This document shows, one piece after another, positions 44,779-45,412 of a stretch of 45,412 bases of DNA. This stretch comes from Chryseobacterium gleum. Lineage in GTDB: Bacteria > Bacteroidota > Bacteroidia > Flavobacteriales_D > Sanyastnellaceae. The notes beneath the pieces were generated by a model. It was not told the DNA's origin. It did no database searches and saw nothing but the letters and a program-made list of their open reading frames with translations. A program made the translations under genes and the position numbers. Numbering within the stretch: the first letter of the stretch is position 1; every line of letters starts with the position of its first letter. The stretch spans positions 1 to 45,412 of the forward strand of contig CAMAYP010000005.1 of the NCBI GenBank assembly GCA_945862415.1. Reading direction: 5' to 3'.

Positions 44779-45412
44779 GAAAAATAGTTTATACCCTTCT
44801 AGTCGTTTCCGGAAGTCACATGGCATGTGCTCAAAACACTACTCCCGCTTCCGACTCTACTATGCTAGCCACGATATACAACGAGGTGATGCTACACGGC
44901 GAATGCTATGAAAATTTACGCTACCTGTGCAAGAATATCGGCCATCGACTGGCCGGATCAGAGAGTGCGCAAAAGGCAATTGATTGGGGAATAATTACAC
45001 TGGACCAAACAAAAGCTGACAACGTATTCCTCATGCCCGTTGAGGTTCCACACTGGACACGCGGCTTGTATGAATACGGAGGTTATGCATGGGATGGCAC
45101 GCAGAAGCAACTTGCTTTGACTGCGCTCGGAGGCTCAGTAGGCACAGAAGGGAAAAAAATCACCGCAGAAGTTGTCGAGGTAAAAAGTTTCGAGGAGCTA
45201 AAAGCCTTGGGCGAGGAAAAGGTGAGAGGTAAAATTGTATTTTACAACAAGCCGCTCGATGCCACGCTCATCAATACCGGTGCGGCCTACGGAGGAGGCT
45301 ACCCGATTCGCGGGCAAGGACCGAGCGAGGCCGCCAAATTGGGCGCTGTTGCATGTCTGATTCGTTCACTAACCCTGGCCGACGACAACTATCCGCATAC
45401 CGGAGCGACCAA
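44775..45412 (+). CDS. Exported M28-family peptidase, N-terminal part (3' end outside window)
   Basis: The 212 visible residues begin at the ATG overlapping the SDR stop (ATGA). A signal peptide ends MACA|QNT (Q20). The first region resembles the prologue of exported M28 aminopeptidases in Bacteroidota: YENLRYLCKNIGHRLAGS followed by AQKAIDWGIITLD. A PA-type insert follows (EKVRGKIVFYNKPLD, then GPSEAAKLGAVACLIRS). The metal-binding core lies beyond the window end, so catalytic residues cannot be checked. Predicted to act in the periplasm or outside the cell. Confidence 0.82.
   Translation, partial: MRKIVYTLLVVSGSHMACAQNTTPASDSTMLATIYNEVMLHGECYENLRYLCKNIGHRLAGSESAQKAIDWGIITLDQTKADNVFLMPVEVPHWTRGLYEYGGYAWDGTQKQLALTALGGSVGTEGKKITAEVVEVKSFEELKALGEEKVRGKIVFYNKPLDATLINTGAAYGGGYPIRGQGPSEAAKLGAVACLIRSLTLADDNYPHTGAT

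Overview
The window is a 45.4 kb stretch of a Bacteroidota chromosome, most likely a flavobacterium-like lineage; the family cannot be fixed from sequence alone. The evidence is: a gliding-motility/T9SS type B C-terminal sorting domain; an ECF sigma / FecR / STN-TonB receptor cluster; atpD-atpC separated from the other ATP synthase genes; a short epsilon subunit; an OmpA-family protein; a type II glutaminyl cyclase; and promoters of the Bacteroidota form (TTG, 17-23 bases, TAnnTTTG) instead of -35/-10 boxes. The DNA is gene-dense and looks like core chromosome. I see no insertion sequence, prophage, CRISPR array, rRNA or tRNA, and no gap above 300 bases; the largest are about 235 (4816-5050), 228 (13235-13462) and 212 bases (19574-19785).

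Layout. 1-5 kb: the end of an OmpA-family protein, tail-to-tail with a 1397-residue T9SS-secreted adhesin. 5-9.1 kb: atpD-atpC with a clear terminator, then an RprXY-like two-component pair. 9.2-13.2 kb: a small exported beta protein and a lipoprotein, truB, queA, a TM2-domain protein and an exported thioredoxin-like protein. 13.4-19.6 kb: a 1186-residue outer-membrane protein divergent from a MacB/FtsX permease, then a second QueA-family gene. 19.6-24.6 kb: an operon read as sigma factor, STN-TonB receptor, lipoprotein, FecR, with the anti-sigma gene last, followed by a structured noncoding stretch and terminator directly in front of the second queA. 24.7-29.2 kb: threonine dehydrogenase-like epimerase, MORN-repeat protein, cysS, glutaminyl cyclase. 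29.2-35.2 kb: a pseudo-peptidase/TolB-propeller/BamA-type fusion, a metallo-beta-lactamase-fold hydrolase, and a PhoB-PhoR-like pair with Pho-box-like repeats upstream. 35.1-41.3 kb: short-chain dehydrogenase, double-VOC protein, acyltransferase, gmd, ABC exporter. 41.3-45.4 kb: two related small secreted proteins, an outer-membrane barrel, nitroreductase, short-chain dehydrogenase, and the start of an M28 peptidase.

Themes. The window is dominated by the cell envelope. All twelve proteins with a recognisable signal-peptidase-I signal have glutamine at the predicted mature +1 position, and the window also encodes the glutaminyl cyclase that would convert that residue to pyroglutamate. All six convergent gene pairs meet within -6 to +2 bases, leaving no room for terminators between them. 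Many of the longest possible reading frames start at TTG or GTG codons upstream of a better ATG, and in several cases the upstream TTG is part of the promoter; starts were reset accordingly.
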